Source: Planctomycetaceae bacterium (GTDB lineage Bacteria > Planctomycetota > Planctomycetia > Planctomycetales > Planctomycetaceae). Taken from it: a DNA stretch of 64,000 bases. Below the pieces are notes generated by a model, which saw only the letters and a list, made by a program, of their open reading frames with translations, was not told the origin of the DNA and ran no database searches. The DNA lies in contig JANSXP010000029.1 of assembly GCA_024742875.1 (NCBI GenBank), positions 19,294-83,293 on the forward strand, written 5' to 3'. How positions within the stretch are numbered: the stretch's first letter is position 1; each line of letters opens with the position of its first letter. Made by a program: the position numbers and the translations under genes. Positions 34,169 through 43,512 of the stretch are shown here, in pieces.

Positions 34169-37100
34169 GTGCGATCCATCCTGCCTGTTATTCTTGTTTT
34201 GCTGCTGGTGAACAGTGTGCCAGCTTCTGATCGAGTTGCCGATCGAACGCCCGATCAGGCGGTTGCCGGCTTGAAAGTGAACGATGCACTCCAGGTGCAG
34301 CTGATTGCTTCCGAGCCGATGCTGCTGAGCCCGTCCAACATTGATGTCGATCATCTGGGTCGCGTCTGGGTGTGTGAAGTCGTCAACTACCGGCACTTCG
34401 CCAACAAGAACAACCCGGCCCGAGAGGAGGGCGATCGCATTGTTGTGCTGGAAGATACCAACGGCGATGGCGTGATGGATAAACAGACCACTTTTTATCA
34501 GGGACGCGACATTGATTCGGCCCACGGCGTGTGCGTGCTGGGCAATCGTGTGATCGTGTCGGTTGGTGACAACGTCATCAACATGTACGACGACGACGGC
34601 GACCTCAAAGCCGATCGCAAAGAAGTGATGTTTGGCGGCATCAAGGGCACGCAGCATGATCACGGCATCCACAGTTTCACATTTGGCCCCGATGGCCGGC
34701 TGTACTTCAACTTTGGCAACTCCGGCAACGAACTGCACACACCAGACGGCAAACTGGTTGTGGATATCGCCGGTAACGAAGTCATCGCCCGCCGTCAGCC
34801 GTATCAGGAAGGCATGGCGTTTCGCTGCGAACTGGATGGCTCTCGTGTGGACACTCTGGGCTGGAATTTTCGCAACAACTGGGAACTGTGTGTCGACAGT
34901 TTCGGGACCATCTGGCAGTCCGACAACGATGATGACGGCAACCGCGGTGTTCGCATTAACTTTGTGATGGAGTACGGCAACTACGGTTACAAAGATGAAT
35001 TCACCGGCGCTGGCTGGCGGACGCCGCGCACCGGCTGGGAGAAAGAGATTCCGCAGCGGCACTGGCATTTGAATGACCCCGGTGTGGTGCCCAACATGCT
35101 GCAGACCGGCGCGGGCTCACCCACCGGCATTCTGATTTACGAAGGCAGTCTGCTGGCTGATCCGTTTCGAAATCAGCTGATCCATTGTGACGCCGGTCCC
35201 AACGTGGTTCGCAGCTATGAGGTCAGTCAGGCGGGTGCCGGCTACAAGGCAGACATCAACGACATTCTGACGGCCGCCACCGATCAGTGGTTTCGCCCCT
35301 CCGATGTGTGCGTGGCTCCCGATGGTTCACTCATTGTCGCCGACTGGTACGACCCCGGTGTTGGCGGTCACCGACAGGGCGACATTCAGCGCGGCCGTTT
35401 GTTTCGAGTGGCACCAAAAGATTCGCCCTACACGGTGCCGAAAGTTGATTTGAGTACGATTGATGGTGCCGCCGTGGGGCTGCTCAGCCCCAACGTAGCC
35501 ACCCGTTATCTGGCGTTTGAGACCCTGCACAAAGCGGGAACCAACGCAGAAGCCGCCCTTCTGAAAATCTACCAAGACAACCCTAACCCACGTTTCAAAG
35601 CCCGTGCTCTGTGGCTGCTGGGACAGATTGACGGCCTGACCAGCAAGTACGTTGACCGCGCCACTTCAGAACAGGATGCCGACCTGCGAATTACGGGCCT
35701 GCGTCTGGCACGCCGCATGAATGCGAATGTGGCGGGCGTGGTTGAGCGATTGCGAGAAGATGAATCGGTGAAGGTTCGTCGTGAGTGTCTGGTGGCTTTA
35801 CGCCACCTGCCGGCTGACGTCAAAGCGCCACTGTGGGCAGATCTTGCCGCGCACATGCCTTCGCACGATCGCTGGTATCTGGAGGCACTGGGCATCGCCG
35901 CGGGAAGTGACTGGGACGCGTGCCTGACCGCATTTTTCGGTGGTGACAAAGACCTCAGTCCGGAGCTGGCTGCCAGCGTCATCTGGCGCAGTCGCGGCAC
36001 AAACTCCGCAGACAAAATCGTGGCGTTGATCAAACAACTCGCGTCCGCCAAAACCGAAGGCGGCGCAGACCACATGCTGCTGTTTTTTCGGGCGCTGGAC
36101 TTTCAGCCGAAAGACAAAGTGGCGGCCAGCGTGGGCTCACTGCTGGCCCAGCCGTTTTTGACCAGCCTTCCCAAAGACACCTCACCCGTCATTGTGGCGG
36201 AGACACTGCAGCGTTTGGGAACCAGTGATTTTTCGGCCAACCCGGATGCCAAAGCGGCACTGGAAAACGCGCTGACCGATCTGGCCGGCACCTCTCAGGC
36301 CATTCAGCTGATTGAGCAGTTCAAGCTCACCGACCGCTATCCCGAACTGCTCACCCTGGCTCAGGACAATCCGAACGCTCAGATTGGCGTGGAGGCCGTG
36401 CGGGCCCTGCTGCGAAACAAGCAGTGGAATCTGCTGTCCACCGCACTGCGCAGTGAAGACCTCAAGTCCGCCACCGCCACGGCACAGGTGCTCGGCAATT
36501 CTCTGGAAAGCTCAATTGCCGGCATCATGATGGGCATTGTCAAAGACGCCGGCGTGGATCTGGACGTTCGTCGCGAGTGTGTGCGTGCGTGCGGCAAGGT
36601 GGCGTATGCGTCAAGAGAACTGGCCAAAGTGATTGAGGCCAAACAGCTGGATCCCGGTCTGCTGCAGGCGGCGGCCGCCGCCATGCACGGCGCTTCGTCG
36701 CGCGGCACGAGGGAGATTGCCGATCGACTGTTCCCCCGGCCGCCCGCCAAAGAGGGCAAGCCTCTGCCGCCGCTGTCAGCCCTCGTGAAGCAGACAGGCG
36801 ACGTCAAAAACGGGCGGCTGATCTTCAACACCACAGGCACGTGCCACAAATGTCATGTCGTGAACAAAGTGGGCCGCGAACTGGGTCCGGACCTGTCGGA
36901 AATCGGCAGCAAGCTCTCACGACAGGCCATGTTTGAATCCATCCTGTATCCGAGTGCCGGGATCAGCCACAACTACGAGGCGTATTCTGTGGTTTTGGCG
37001 TCCGGCACGGTGGTGAATGGTTTAATTACCAGCCGCACTGATGATAGCATCACGGTCAAAGGCGATGACGCGATTGTCCGAACATTCGCGATGGATGACG

Positions 37101-37216
37101 TTGATGAGGTGGTCAAACAAAAGATCTCACTGATGCCGGCGGACCTGACAAAGATCATGACCGTTCAGGAAGTCGTGGATGTGGTGGACTACCTGCAAAC
37201 ACTGAAGAAAAAGTAG
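34169..37216 (+). CDS. PVC-type membrane-bound dehydrogenase-like protein with HEAT region and cytochrome c
   Basis: A 1015-residue secreted protein. The GTG start has GGAG nine bases upstream and opens the signal peptide RSILPVILVLLLVNSVPAS. A beta-propeller of the planctomycete dehydrogenase type follows (VWVCEVVNYRHF, DTNGDGVMDKQTTF, HSFTFGPDGRLYFNFGN, VADWYDPGVGG). A HEAT-like helical region covers about 430-850. The C-terminal heme domain has CHKCH at 892 and the tail LGPDLSEIGSKLSRQAMFESILYPSAGISHNYE. Members of this family are probably periplasmic sugar or alcohol oxidases passing electrons to heme. The transporter gene follows 6 bases on, which hints at co-transcription. Confidence 0.85.
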   Translation: MRSILPVILVLLLVNSVPASDRVADRTPDQAVAGLKVNDALQVQLIASEPMLLSPSNIDVDHLGRVWVCEVVNYRHFANKNNPAREEGDRIVVLEDTNGDGVMDKQTTFYQGRDIDSAHGVCVLGNRVIVSVGDNVINMYDDDGDLKADRKEVMFGGIKGTQHDHGIHSFTFGPDGRLYFNFGNSGNELHTPDGKLVVDIAGNEVIARRQPYQEGMAFRCELDGSRVDTLGWNFRNNWELCVDSFGTIWQSDNDDDGNRGVRINFVMEYGNYGYKDEFTGAGWRTPRTGWEKEIPQRHWHLNDPGVVPNMLQTGAGSPTGILIYEGSLLADPFRNQLIHCDAGPNVVRSYEVSQAGAGYKADINDILTAATDQWFRPSDVCVAPDGSLIVADWYDPGVGGHRQGDIQRGRLFRVAPKDSPYTVPKVDLSTIDGAAVGLLSPNVATRYLAFETLHKAGTNAEAALLKIYQDNPNPRFKARALWLLGQIDGLTSKYVDRATSEQDADLRITGLRLARRMNANVAGVVERLREDESVKVRRECLVALRHLPADVKAPLWADLAAHMPSHDRWYLEALGIAAGSDWDACLTAFFGGDKDLSPELAASVIWRSRGTNSADKIVALIKQLASAKTEGGADHMLLFFRALDFQPKDKVAASVGSLLAQPFLTSLPKDTSPVIVAETLQRLGTSDFSANPDAKAALENALTDLAGTSQAIQLIEQFKLTDRYPELLTLAQDNPNAQIGVEAVRALLRNKQWNLLSTALRSEDLKSATATAQVLGNSLESSIAGIMMGIVKDAGVDLDVRRECVRACGKVAYASRELAKVIEAKQLDPGLLQAAAAAMHGASSRGTREIADRLFPRPPAKEGKPLPPLSALVKQTGDVKNGRLIFNTTGTCHKCHVVNKVGRELGPDLSEIGSKLSRQAMFESILYPSAGISHNYEAYSVVLASGTVVNGLITSRTDDSITVKGDDAIVRTFAMDDVDEVVKQKISLMPADLTKIMTVQEVVDVVDYLQTLKKK

Positions 37217-37222
37217 CCATAA

Positions 37223-38635
37223 ATGGAACGCGGAATCAGCCTGCTCGGCCTGTTTGTGATGCTGATCCTTGCCTGGGGACTCAGTTCGCACAAATCCAAA
37301 GTCAGCTGGCGAATCGTTGCAGGCGGGTTGTTTCTGCAGTTCGTCTTTGCTTTTCTGATTCTAAAGACCACCCAGGGCGAAGCCGTCTTTGCGGCCATCG
37401 GAGACTTCTTCACGGCCGTGCTGGGCTTTGTGGATGAAGGCTCCGCGTTTCTGTTTGACATCTTCCCCCGCGAGGGAGAGGCCGAGGGATTCGCGCCCCA
37501 GTACACGCTGTGGCGTTCCTTCGCATTTGGCATTCTGCCGACCATCGTTTTCTTCTCGGCGCTGATGTCGATTCTGTATCACATCGGTGTGATGCAGCTG
37601 ATCGTCAAAGCGTTTGCCGCCGTGATGCAGAAAACGCTGGGCACGTCCGGAGCGGAAACACTGTCTGCCGCCGCCAACGTGTTTGTCGGGCAGACCGAAG
37701 CGCCACTGGTGATTCGCCCTTATGTTTCCAGCATGACCATGTCGGAGCTGAATGTGGTGATGGTGGGCGGCTTTGCCACGATCGCCGGTGGCGTGCTGGC
37801 CGCTTATGTGGGCATGGGCATTGATGCGGGCCATCTGCTGACGGCGTCCGTGATTTCCGCTCCGGCCTCACTGTTGATTGCCAAAATTCTCCAGCCGGAA
37901 ACCGAGCAGTCCAAAACGGCGGGCACCGTGGAAATGGAGCCGGCGAGCAAGTGCGTCAACGTGCTGGAAGCAGCCGCTGAGGGAACGCAGGCGGGTCTGC
38001 ACCTGGCTCTCAACGTCGGCGCGATGCTGCTCGTCTTTGTCGCTCTGGTGGCGATGGGCAACGCGTTTCTGGGCTGGGCCAGCACGGCCATCCAGGCACA
38101 GATGGGCGTGAAAGAGGTCTCACCGATCACCCTCGAACAGCTGCTGGGGTACGCGATGGCCCCCTTCGCCTGGATCATGGGCATCCCCAAAGACGAGTGC
38201 CTGCAGGCCGGATCCATTCTGGGCACCCGCACAGTGGTGAACGAGTTTCTCGCGTACATCCAGCTGTCCGGGCAGCAGGCGGAACTGAGCCCGCGGACCA
38301 ACCTGATTCTCACCTACGCGCTGTGTGGCTTCGCCAACTTCAGCTCCATCGGCATTCAACTGGGCGGCATTGGCGGCATCGCCCCTGAGCGACGATCGGA
38401 TTTAGCGAAGCTGGGCCTGCGAGCGATGGTCGGCGGCACGCTGGCGGCCTTCATGACGGCCTGCGTGGTTGGCTTTCTGCTCAGCGACGAGGATTTGGAA
38501 CGCCGCAGTCAGGCCACGGACGACCAGGCCAGCATCACTGTCCCCGAGACTGTTCATCGGCTGGAAGACGGCTCGGTCCATTCGACGATGGCGGCCGATT
38601 CTTCTGCCAGCGATAGTGTCTGGTCCCCAGCGTAA
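37223..38635 (+). CDS. Concentrative nucleoside transporter (NupC/CNT family)
   Basis: A 470-residue inner-membrane protein with about ten hydrophobic segments. CNT-specific motifs are FVGQTEAPLVIRPY in the middle and NEFLAYIQLSG...LTYALCGFANFSSIGIQLGGIGGIAPERR near the C-terminus. It imports nucleosides with Na+ or H+. The start follows the large cytochrome gene by 6 bases. Its 3' end overlaps, tail to tail, the small membrane protein gene on the other strand by about 100 bases. A secreted nucleoside hydrolase at 22042 would compete for or complement its substrates. Confidence 0.92.
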   Translation: MERGISLLGLFVMLILAWGLSSHKSKVSWRIVAGGLFLQFVFAFLILKTTQGEAVFAAIGDFFTAVLGFVDEGSAFLFDIFPREGEAEGFAPQYTLWRSFAFGILPTIVFFSALMSILYHIGVMQLIVKAFAAVMQKTLGTSGAETLSAAANVFVGQTEAPLVIRPYVSSMTMSELNVVMVGGFATIAGGVLAAYVGMGIDAGHLLTASVISAPASLLIAKILQPETEQSKTAGTVEMEPASKCVNVLEAAAEGTQAGLHLALNVGAMLLVFVALVAMGNAFLGWASTAIQAQMGVKEVSPITLEQLLGYAMAPFAWIMGIPKDECLQAGSILGTRTVVNEFLAYIQLSGQQAELSPRTNLILTYALCGFANFSSIGIQLGGIGGIAPERRSDLAKLGLRAMVGGTLAAFMTACVVGFLLSDEDLERRSQATDDQASITVPETVHRLEDGSVHSTMAADSSASDSVWSPA

Positions 38636-38906
38636 TCAGCACCGCAATGCAGCCGCCCTTCCACACGGCCAGCCACCACGGCTTCCACCAGGCGCCGGTC
38701 TGCGTTTCCATCACTTCTGAGCCGGCGAAGATCCAGAATACGACGGCAATCAACAACAGGCGTCGGGTGGCGGAACGTTTTTCGACACGAGTAGCAGAAC
38801 GTTCTTCTAAACGGGTGGCAGAACGGGTGGCCAGCACCACAGCATAGACACCCAAAGCCGTCCATAGCACGGCTTCAAACACGTTAAAGTAAAAGACGTA
38901 ATCCAC
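38535..38906 (-). CDS. Small membrane protein with RSATR repeats
   Basis: About 123 residues from a GTG with GGAGG just upstream. Two or three hydrophobic segments (VFYFNVFEAVLWTALGVYAVVLA, LLLIAVVFWIFAGSEVM, WWLAVWKGGCIAVLITLG) flank a repeated basic stretch RSATRLEERSATRVEKRSATR in DNA repeats at about 38763-38830. It overlaps the 3' end of the transporter gene. No family was recognised. The good ribosome-binding site and clear membrane topology support a real gene, but the long overlap leaves doubt. Confidence 0.55.
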   Translation of the reverse strand: MDYVFYFNVFEAVLWTALGVYAVVLATRSATRLEERSATRVEKRSATRRLLLIAVVFWIFAGSEVMETQTGAWWKPWWLAVWKGGCIAVLITLGTRHYRWQKNRPPSSNGPSRLPADEQSRGQ

Positions 38907-39190
38907 TTCCGGCCTCCCTGTGCTGCAGTTTGACGGTCTGCAGCAGGAACTCAAGCGGATTGCGAATCCTCAGCGGTTTCGTGTTCGCTGGCCATGCCCG
39001 GGCAGTGTGGCCACAGCCATCGTGGAAAATCGCCGATGGGGTGGTTACGATCGCTGGGTGGTTCGCACAGTAGCCAAAGGTCAGCAATCAGCGGCCGGAC
39101 GATTAGCGTCTCCCACCGGGCGGCGATCAGTCTGTCGAATCACCTCCCCTCAAAATCCCTCCAACCTTTGTCCTCAGAATTGGAATTACT

Positions 39191-40624
39191 ATGGGCTCAA
39201 TTTCACGTCGACAGTTTATGGCCTCTGCGGCTGCCGCCAGCGCGGCCATGACGTTTCCCTCAGTCGCCAGAGCCGGCATGGCCATCGACGACATCAATAT
39301 GGGGTTCATTTCCTGTGGCAGCCGCGCCGGCGCTCACATGGGAGCCTTCAATGGCCTGGACGGTGTCAATGTGGCGGCGGTTTGTGATCCGGACGAAGGA
39401 CGACTGGGCAAAGCGGCCAGCAAGTACAAGGCGAAAGCCTACACCGATTTGCGGAAGCTGATCGCCGACAAAAACGTGGATGCCGTGGTTGTCGCCACCA
39501 CCAATCACTGGCACTGCCTGGCGTCCATCTGGGCGATGGAAGAAGGCAAAGACGTGTACGTGGAAAAACCCCTGTCGCACAGTCAGTGGGAAGGCCAGCA
39601 GACCGTCAACGCGGCCCGCAAATACAACCGCATCTGTCAGGTGGGCACGCAGCAGCGGTCGGACCCTATGCAGGCGGAAATCAAAAAATTCCTGCACGAA
39701 GAAAAGGCGCTGGGCGAAATCAAAACCGCCCGCGTGAACCGCTTCGGCGTGCGTGGGCCCATCGGCAAGCGTTCCACGCCATTGGAAATTGACAAAAGCG
39801 TCGATTACGACCTGTGGCTGGGGCCTGCTCAGGACAAGCCAATCTTCCGCAACAAACTGCAGTACGACTGGCACTGGGACTTTAACACGGGCTCCGGTGA
39901 AATGGGCAACTGGGGCGTGCACGTGCTGGATGACCTCCGCAACAATGTCTTCCAGGACAAAGTGCGTCTGCCAGGTCGCATCTTTGGTGCCGGTGGACGC
40001 GTCGCGTGGAACGACGCGGGCGACACGCCGAATGTGCACTTCGTGTATTTTGACACTGGCAGCATTCCGACCGTCATTGCACTGACGAACCTGACGGCCG
40101 GCGGCAGCGCCAAAAAGTCGCCCGCTCATCCGGGTCCTGGCAGCGGCTACATCGCCTACTGCGAAGGCGGTCGGTTTGAAGGCCAGCGTGGTCGCGGTGC
40201 CGCGTACGACAACAACGGCAAGCTGATCAAAAAGTTCAGCGGTGGTGCGGGCAACCGACATCAGGCCAACTTTATTGAAGCCGTCCGCTCACGCAATGTG
40301 TCCAGCCTGAACACGGATGTGGAAATGGGCCACCTGTCCACCGGCTGGTGCAACCTGGCCAACATTGCCTTCCAGACGGGCACGCCGTTTGACAGAAAAG
40401 ACGCGGGTCAGGTCAGCGATGAGATCTGGACCAATGTCGTGGCAGAAATGGAACAGCATCTGTCAGCGCACAACGTGAAGCTGGAGAGCGATCAGATCCA
40501 GCTGTCGCCCATGCTGACCATCGATCCGGAAACGGACATGTTTGTTGGCGACCACGCAGATGCCGCCAATAACTTCATCAAGCGGGAATACCGTGCCGGC
40601 TATGAAGTACCGGAAATCAGCTAA
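39191..40624 (+). CDS. Gfo/Idh/MocA family oxidoreductase, Tat-exported
   Basis: A 477-residue protein. The twin-arginine signal (ISRRQFMASAAAASAAMT) is followed by a Rossmann part, MGFISCGSRAGAHMGAF, and the family EKP motif in KDVYVEKPLSHS. A C-terminal dimerisation sheet contains WHWDFNTGSGEMGNWGVHVLDDLR. Such planctomycete proteins are often exported with bound nucleotide cofactor; the substrate is unknown. A terminator follows at 40650. Confidence 0.88.
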   Translation: MGSISRRQFMASAAAASAAMTFPSVARAGMAIDDINMGFISCGSRAGAHMGAFNGLDGVNVAAVCDPDEGRLGKAASKYKAKAYTDLRKLIADKNVDAVVVATTNHWHCLASIWAMEEGKDVYVEKPLSHSQWEGQQTVNAARKYNRICQVGTQQRSDPMQAEIKKFLHEEKALGEIKTARVNRFGVRGPIGKRSTPLEIDKSVDYDLWLGPAQDKPIFRNKLQYDWHWDFNTGSGEMGNWGVHVLDDLRNNVFQDKVRLPGRIFGAGGRVAWNDAGDTPNVHFVYFDTGSIPTVIALTNLTAGGSAKKSPAHPGPGSGYIAYCEGGRFEGQRGRGAAYDNNGKLIKKFSGGAGNRHQANFIEAVRSRNVSSLNTDVEMGHLSTGWCNLANIAFQTGTPFDRKDAGQVSDEIWTNVVAEMEQHLSAHNVKLESDQIQLSPMLTIDPETDMFVGDHADAANNFIKREYRAGYEVPEIS

Positions 40625-40649
40625 GACTTCAGCAAGCGCGAGACAGATG

Positions 40650-40683
40650 AGTCCCGACGGCCTTTGCCGCCGGGACTTTTTTA
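40650..40683 (+). terminator. Rho-independent terminator
   Basis: AGTCCCGACGGC pairs with GCCGCCGGGACT (one mismatch), followed by TTTTTT. It ends transcription of the oxidoreductase gene. Confidence 0.85.
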
Positions 40684-40750
40684 TGCGCCGATTCTTTCGC
40701 CCCCCTGTTTGCGTTAAGCTGAATTCAACTTTAGCGCAAGGAGCCTCTGC

Positions 40751-41746
40751 ATGAGACTGCAATCACTTTTGTTCTCTTTGTCTGTTTGTGTGACCATCGC
40801 CACAGACACGGCGTCCGCTCAGGATTTGCCGCCGCTGCAGCGAACCTCCACCGTCAGTTCCATCGACGGCAAACAACAGCCCGTGCTGTACTGGGCGCCG
40901 CAATCCGCCACAGAACGTCCCACCACACTGTTTGTGTTTCTGCATTCCTGGAGCAGCGATTACCGCCAGGACAATTCCAAGTGGCAGGCGGAAGCCGTGA
41001 AACGCGGCTGGATTTATCTGCACCCCAACTTTCGCGGTGTCAACAACTCGCAGAACGCGTGTGGCTCAAAACTGGCGCGGCAGGATGTGATTGATGCGGT
41101 CCGCAGGGCCAAGCAGATGTTCAACGTTGATCACGACCGCGTCTATCTGGCGGGAGTGTCCGGTGGAGGCCACATGACAATGCTGATGTCCGGACATCAT
41201 GCGAACGAGTTTTCGGCTGCGTCCGCGTGGGTGGGTATCAGCGACATGCCCGAGTGGTACCACTTTCATTTGAAGGACGGGCAGCCCCAGCGATACGCGA
41301 AGATGATCCTGCAGTGCTTTGGCGGCCCACCGGGCACATCGGCGGAAATCGACGCGCAGTACAAAGATCGGTCGCCCCTGTTTCATATGCACAAAGTGGG
41401 CGACCTGCCACTGGACATTTATGCCGGCGTCAACGACGGGCATACGGGGTCTGTGCCCGTACGACATTCGTTGAGAGCCTTTAATCGACTGGCGGCCGCT
41501 CACGGCAACCCCACTGTCAGCGACGAGGAAATGGAGCAGTTGTGGACAAACCGGCGGCTCAATGCCCCCGGAAAATCCGACCGGCAGACGGACAACACAC
41601 TGGGACGCGAGATCCTGCTGCGGCGCACATCCAACGGCAGTCGCGTCACCATTTTTGATGGCGGACACGAAAGCCTGCCGGTCGCTGCCTGTGACTGGTT
41701 GCAGCAGCACCGCCGCACGACGCCGCGCGTGACGACCACTCCTTAA
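40751..41746 (+). CDS. Secreted alpha/beta-hydrolase (poly-ester depolymerase-like)
   Basis: A 331-residue protein. A signal peptide (LLFSLSVCVTIATDTASA) is followed by LFVFLHSWSSDYRQD (oxyanion strand), the nucleophile elbow GVSGGGH near residue 140, a candidate acid in YAGVNDGHTG and the His in IFDGGHESLP. This is the layout of feruloyl esterase/PHB depolymerase-like secreted esterases. It is preceded by GGAG and stands as a single gene between a terminator and the acetylesterase. Confidence 0.8.
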   Translation: MRLQSLLFSLSVCVTIATDTASAQDLPPLQRTSTVSSIDGKQQPVLYWAPQSATERPTTLFVFLHSWSSDYRQDNSKWQAEAVKRGWIYLHPNFRGVNNSQNACGSKLARQDVIDAVRRAKQMFNVDHDRVYLAGVSGGGHMTMLMSGHHANEFSAASAWVGISDMPEWYHFHLKDGQPQRYAKMILQCFGGPPGTSAEIDAQYKDRSPLFHMHKVGDLPLDIYAGVNDGHTGSVPVRHSLRAFNRLAAAHGNPTVSDEEMEQLWTNRRLNAPGKSDRQTDNTLGREILLRRTSNGSRVTIFDGGHESLPVAACDWLQQHRRTTPRVTTTP

Positions 41747-41879
41747 CCGGATCACGGCCCATCATCCTGCAGGTCACCTCGGCCTGGCTTGCACACTCCC
41801 GGAAGACCGGCCATAGTCTGGTCGCCGTCACCTGACGGTTCCTTCCTGAAGTTTTCCAACCTGTGCGAGAGACCTGTTC

Positions 41880-43409
41880 ATGAAAAACGTGTGCCTTTCC
41901 CTGCTGCTTGTCGGTGCGGCAGTCACCATCACGCAGCCCGCCGCCGCCGAGCTGAAAATGAGTGCCGTGTTCGGCGATCACATGGTGCTGCAGCAAAAGC
42001 AGCCCATCAGAATCTGGGGCTGGACGAAGCCCGGCCAGGCGGTGACCGTCAGCTTTGCCGATCAGAAAAAAGCGACCACGGCCGGTGATGATGGTCGCTT
42101 TGATTTGAAACTTGATGCCGTTCCCGCCGGCGGTCCGTACACGATGACGGTGGCCGCCGACACCAGCAAAACCTTCAACGATGTGCTGGTCGGCGAAGTG
42201 TGGCTGTGTTCCGGTCAGTCCAACATGCAGTGGGCAGTCAATAGTGCCAACGACCCCGATCTGGAGTCCCTAACGGCCAAATACCCCAATCTGCGTCTGA
42301 TTACGGTGCCGCAGACCGGCACGCAGGAAACGCAAACCACCTTCAACGGTCAGTGGCAGGCCTGCACACCCGAGACCGTTCGCGACTTTTCCGCCGTCGG
42401 CTACTTTTTTGGTCGGCAGCTGCACCAGACGCTCGACGTGCCGGTGGGGCTGATCGACAACGCCTGGGGCGGGTCAGCGTGTGAGGCCTGGGTGAAGCGG
42501 GATCTGCTCAGCGACGAGGGACTTTACGGTCCGCTGCTGAAACGCTGGGAAGACATCGAATCGAGCTACGACCACGAAGCCGCCATGGCGCAGTACAAAC
42601 AGCGGCTGGCCAAATGGAACGAAACCAAAAAGGGCAATCGACCACGTCCGCCACGCAACCAGCTGGCCGGTCAGCATCGTCCGGCCAACCTGTACCACGG
42701 TGTGCTCAAGCCCGTGCTGGGCTACACCATCAAGGGCACCATCTGGTACCAGGGCGAATCCAATGCCTCACGCGCTTTCCAGTACCGTGACCTGTTTCCG
42801 CTGATGATTTCCAGCTGGCGGGAAGAATGGGGCCAGGGCGATTTCTCGTTCTACTGGGTGCAGCTGGCCGATTTCCGCGCGGAAAAAGGCGAGCCGGCCG
42901 ACAGCGACTGGGCCGAACTGCGAGAAGCACAGACCATGGCGCTGAGTCTGCCCAACACGGGCGAAGCGGTCATCACGGACCTGGGAGAAGCCGAAGACAT
43001 TCATCCCAAAAACAAACAGGATGTCGCCAAACGCCTGGCTCGCTGGGCACTCGCCCAGGACTACGGCATCGACATCGTCTACCGCAGCCCCATCTACAAA
43101 TCGATGGAAGTCAAAGGCGACAAAGTGCACGTGACGTTTGATCACGTCGGCGGTGGAATGGACACCTTTGACGTACGACGCCCGGTTGGGTTTACCGTGG
43201 CCACGGCGGATGGGCCATTTGTGGCGGCCAATGCCCGCATCGTTGGCAAAGACACGATTGAAGTCTGGGCAGACGGTGTCGAAAGCCCGGCTCACGTTCG
43301 TTACGCGTGGGCCGACAATCCGATCTGCAACGTGCAGAACAAACAGGGGTTGCCGCTGACTCCGTTTCGCACGGATGAACGCAAAGGGGTGACCACAGAC
43401 AACCGCTGA
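41880..43409 (+). CDS. Sialate O-acetylesterase-like SGNH hydrolase, secreted
   Basis: A 509-residue protein. A signal peptide ([19 protein letters not shown]) is followed by an N-terminal beta domain ([29 protein letters not shown]). The SGNH active-site block is [15 protein letters not shown], then [15 protein letters not shown] and IWYQGESNA, and the His-bearing tail is [17 protein letters not shown]. It removes O-acetyl groups from sialic acid or other acetylated sugars. It ends just before a strong bidirectional terminator. Confidence 0.88.
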   Translation: MKNVCLSLLLVGAAVTITQPAAAELKMSAVFGDHMVLQQKQPIRIWGWTKPGQAVTVSFADQKKATTAGDDGRFDLKLDAVPAGGPYTMTVAADTSKTFNDVLVGEVWLCSGQSNMQWAVNSANDPDLESLTAKYPNLRLITVPQTGTQETQTTFNGQWQACTPETVRDFSAVGYFFGRQLHQTLDVPVGLIDNAWGGSACEAWVKRDLLSDEGLYGPLLKRWEDIESSYDHEAAMAQYKQRLAKWNETKKGNRPRPPRNQLAGQHRPANLYHGVLKPVLGYTIKGTIWYQGESNASRAFQYRDLFPLMISSWREEWGQGDFSFYWVQLADFRAEKGEPADSDWAELREAQTMALSLPNTGEAVITDLGEAEDIHPKNKQDVAKRLARWALAQDYGIDIVYRSPIYKSMEVKGDKVHVTFDHVGGGMDTFDVRRPVGFTVATADGPFVAANARIVGKDTIEVWADGVESPAHVRYAWADNPICNVQNKQGLPLTPFRTDERKGVTTDNR

Positions 43410-43433
43410 TCAGCCAGCTGACTATCTCAACGA

Positions 43434-43470
43434 AAACAGCCCCGCCGGAACACATCCGGCGGGGCTGTTT
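43434..43470. terminator. Strong bidirectional terminator
   Basis: A perfect 16-bp stem (AAACAGCCCCGCCGGA / its inverse complement) around ACACA, with A/T runs on both sides. It separates the convergent acetylesterase and surface-protein genes. Confidence 0.9.
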
Positions 43471-43512
43471 CATTTCTCTGCCTGAGTGACAGGCACTCAG
43501 GGCAAGCTCAGA

